Assembly (NCBI GenBank): GCA_030618325.1
Contig: JAUXDP010000104.1
Coordinates: forward strand, 1 to 9,923
Direction of reading: 5' to 3'
DNA from: Methylococcaceae bacterium
Lineage (GTDB): Bacteria; Pseudomonadota; Gammaproteobacteria; Methylococcales; Methylomonadaceae
DNA: 9,923 bases
The notes under the pieces were generated by a model, which made no database searches, had not been told where the DNA came from, and saw only the letters and a list, made by a program, of their open reading frames with translations. Positions 8,530 through 9,923 of the stretch are shown piece after piece. Numbering within the stretch: the stretch's first letter is position 1; each line of letters begins with the position of its first letter. The position numbers and the translations under genes are program-made.

Positions 8530-8997
8530 TTATCGGTGATAAGGATGATTTTTCAGAATGCTCCAAGCCCGATAGATTTGTTCGGCAACCACAATACGCA
8601 CAAGGGGATGTGGCAGGGTCATCCGTGACAAGCTCCAGGATTCGTTGGCTAAATGCCGAACCGGATCAGCCAAACCTTCCGGACCACCGACTAACAGCAC
8701 TACATGGCGACCATTTTCTAACCAGCGCCGCATAGCTTGAGAAAGTTCAGGCGTTGACCAAGTTTTCCCCAGAACATCCAGGACTACCACATGCGCATCC
8801 TTGGGAACAGCTGCCATCATGCGCTCACCTTCGCCCTGCACAGTTCTCGCAACATCAAAATTCTTCCCCCTTTTGCCAGGAGCAATTTCACGCAAAACCA
8901 ATTCACATTCTCGCGGCATCCGTTTCGCATATTCGTCGTAGCCCTGTTTGACCCAGCCCGGCATTTTATTGCCGACAGAAATTAAATTAATTTGCAT
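8530..8997 (-). CDS. rlmH: 23S rRNA (pseudouridine1915-N3)-methyltransferase RlmH
   Basis: RlmH is a SPOUT-class, SAM-dependent methyltransferase that forms m3-pseudouridine at position 1915 in helix 69 of 23S rRNA, acting on assembled 70S ribosomes. The start at 8997 gives MQINLISVGNKMPGWVKQGY and 155 residues, the same as E. coli RlmH. A GTG six codons upstream (9015) is in frame but lies outside the family's conserved start. The trefoil-knot SAM site is LLVGGPEGLADPV (101-113). The C-terminal family block runs from WSLSRMTLPHPLVRIVVAEQ to the terminal HPYHR. No strong Shine-Dalgarno is visible at either start. The stop codon is immediately followed by the maf ATG. The usual nadD-rsfS genes that often precede rlmH are not adjacent here; a divergent gene is. 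Confidence 0.97.
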   Translation of the reverse strand: MQINLISVGNKMPGWVKQGYDEYAKRMPRECELVLREIAPGKRGKNFDVARTVQGEGERMMAAVPKDAHVVVLDVLGKTWSTPELSQAMRRWLENGRHVVLLVGGPEGLADPVRHLANESWSLSRMTLPHPLVRIVVAEQIYRAWSILKNHPYHR

Positions 8998-9015
8998 AAA
9001 CTGACCACAATACAC

Positions 9016-9199
9016 AGTATAAAAAAGGGATGCCAGCTTTTATCTTATAATTTCAGAAAATATTTAAAATACCGCTAGTTAAAAAAATAGCAATTTAAAA
9101 TTCATCCAATATCCTCAAAAAGCTGGCTGAAAAAAACGCACCCGCAGCAGTACGAAGTATACAATGGAGCTATCATAAAATTAAACGCTCATTATAAAT
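9016..9199. promoter_or_regulatory. AT-rich divergent intergenic region, likely promoters for both directions
   Basis: This spacer separates the leftward rlmH operon from the rightward exported-protein gene, so it should hold a promoter for each. Leftward, a weak candidate is TTGCTA (9093-9088), 16 nt, TATTTT (9071-9066). A better -10 match, TATACT (9021-9016), lacks a good -35 and would leave a very short leader. Rightward, TATACAAT (9158-9165) and TATCAT (9171-9176) resemble -10 boxes, again without a convincing -35. I see no clear operator palindrome. Its role as a promoter region follows from the gene arrangement; the individual boxes are guesses. Confidence 0.4.
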
Positions 9200-9691
9200 A
9201 TGAAAGCTATCCTTTATTTATCATTTTTGCTTCTTTCAACACCACTGATCGCAGTGGATATTACCCAGGAACGAGTGGCGGAAGTTGCTCAGCGAGGTAC
9301 CCAAGTCATGCCTTTTGATCTGGATAAAACCATGCATATTTTCAGCAAAACTGAACTTGGAGGTATTCAACAAGTTGTCACCAAAGATAAATCAGATATT
9401 CAACAAATTGAATTGATTCGTAAACATCTATCAGAAATTGCTCGACAGTTTACCAAGAGGAATTTTTCTGGGCCAGAACATATTCATGGAAAAGATATGC
9501 CAGGACTAATTGAATTAAGAAATGCTGATCCTGATGCAATCCACATTAGTTATAGTGAATTAGATAACGGTGCGAAAATTGAATATACCAGCACTAAAAA
9601 AAGCTTGATTAATGCAATTCACCAATGGTTTGATGCCCAATTGAACGATCATGCAAAACACGCCATGCCTGGACACAGCATGCATCATTAA
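9200..9691 (+). CDS. Small exported protein with His/Met-rich C-terminus (often mislabelled 'aspartate carbamoyltransferase')
   Basis: This 163-residue protein has a typical signal peptide: MK, a hydrophobic core AILYLSFLLLSTPLIA, and probable cleavage after A18. It should therefore act in the periplasm. The mature part carries segments I recall from a conserved proteobacterial family: MPFDLDKTMHIF (37-48), GGIQQVV (54-60), a helical IELIRKHLSEIARQF (70-84), FSGPEHIHGKDMPGL (89-103) and WFDAQLNDH (143-151). Members are frequently labelled aspartate carbamoyltransferase in databases. Nothing here resembles the catalytic domain of that roughly 310-residue cytoplasmic enzyme. The tail HAKHAMPGHSMHH, together with H46, H94, H96 and M100, could bind a metal such as copper, but that is inference. 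The gene stands alone, divergent from rlmH, with no visible Shine-Dalgarno before the ATG. Its function is unknown. Confidence 0.85.
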   Translation: MKAILYLSFLLLSTPLIAVDITQERVAEVAQRGTQVMPFDLDKTMHIFSKTELGGIQQVVTKDKSDIQQIELIRKHLSEIARQFTKRNFSGPEHIHGKDMPGLIELRNADPDAIHISYSELDNGAKIEYTSTKKSLINAIHQWFDAQLNDHAKHAMPGHSMHH

Positions 9692-9710
9692 GAGGGGATT
9701 ATCTCTTTTT
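9690..9710 (+). terminator. Possible weak Rho-independent terminator after the exported-protein gene
   Basis: AAGAG (9690-9694) and CTCTT (9703-9707) can pair around an 8-nt loop, followed by a T-run (T at 9706-9710). The stem overlaps the TAA stop codon. It is only 5 bp and not GC-rich, so termination strength is doubtful. Position and T-run support the call. Confidence 0.4.
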
Positions 9711-9844
9711 AGAATGCCCGGTGCTGGTGCGATTAGCCCTACACCTGCTCATCTTGATGCAATGTGATATCGACGGGGCAATTTCATACCACTACCCCCC
9801 TTAAACGTCCACCGCCATTAAGTTAAGGAATATTTCGTAATTTT

Positions 9845-9918
9845 TGTAGGTTGGGCAAAGCGTAGCGTGCCCAACAAATCTGTGTTGGGCACGTCGCTCC
9901 TCCTTTGCCCAACCTACA
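9845..9918. repeat. Composite inverted repeat of the GTAGGTTGGGC type
   Basis: The left arm (9845-9876) starts TGTAGGTTGGGCAAAG and ends GTGCCCAACA. The right arm (9883-9918) is its reverse complement over the outer 16 bases and inner 10 bases, with a divergent centre (CGTAGC against GAGGAGCGAC). Each arm is itself a palindrome, TTGGGCA facing TGCCCAA. The DNA or RNA can therefore fold as one long hairpin or as two short ones. Sequences of this kind are, from memory, dispersed in many copies in intergenic regions of various gammaproteobacteria and behave like non-autonomous mobile repeats. Only one copy is in this window, so copy number cannot be shown here. It could also block transcription from either side. 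Confidence 0.8.
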
Positions 9919-9923
9919 TATTT

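Noticed and set aside
8998..9015. GTG start for RlmH six codons upstream
   Set aside because: RlmH proteins begin at the conserved block of the form M-x-(I/L)-x-L-(I/V)-(S/A)-VG, which fits the ATG at 8997 and gives the family length of 155.
9690..9710. Similarity of GGGATTATCTCTT here to the GGGATGTTATCTCTT arm at 320-334
   Set aside because: The match needs a 2-nt gap and covers only about 13 bases in a low-complexity context. It is more likely chance than a second copy of the inverted-repeat element.
9714..9767. Short rightward frame starting MPGAGAISPTPAH
   Set aside because: It has only 17 codons, with no ribosome-binding site and no recognised similarity.

Overview
This window is most likely chromosomal DNA from a moderately AT-rich gammaproteobacterium. 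The Methylococcales (methane oxidisers) are my best guess. That guess rests on protein similarity recalled from memory, the gene order, the IS type and the repeat family at the right end. It is an inference, since no rRNA or methanotrophy marker is present.

Layout. At the left edge (1 to about 237) lies the 5' end of an IS1634-type (DUF4277) transposase, reading leftward out of the window. It is followed by a 95-bp element bounded by near-perfect 17-bp inverted repeats (238-332). From 8997 down to 352 runs a compact six-gene leftward cluster: rlmH, maf (yhdE), rng (RNase G), yhdP (AsmA-like), a Nit-type carbon-nitrogen hydrolase, and tldD. Successive junctions are 0 nt, a 4-nt overlap, 52 nt, 23 nt and an 8-nt overlap. 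This suggests one transcription unit with translational coupling at several junctions. To the right, a short AT-rich divergent spacer separates rlmH from a single rightward gene (9200-9691). That gene encodes a small exported protein with a His/Met-rich tail. The last 230 bases are non-coding and end in a composite inverted repeat (9845-9918) of the dispersed GTAGGTTGGGC type.

How the genes relate. The cluster is a housekeeping set. RlmH modifies 23S rRNA, Maf hydrolyses non-canonical or selected pyrimidine nucleoside triphosphates, and RNase G matures 16S rRNA and turns over mRNA. YhdP belongs to the AsmA-like proteins that carry phospholipid from the inner to the outer membrane. The Nit hydrolase is a probable metabolite-repair amidase, and TldD is the catalytic subunit of the TldD/TldE protease. 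The order maf-rng-yhdP-nit-tldD is familiar from Pseudomonas, where yjgA and pmbA (tldE) follow. Here an IS and a MITE-like repeat follow tldD instead, so the partner gene must lie elsewhere.

I do not see a previously undescribed multi-gene system. The points most worth a second look are the small exported protein, the two repeat structures, the synteny break after tldD, and the duplicated start region of yhdP.
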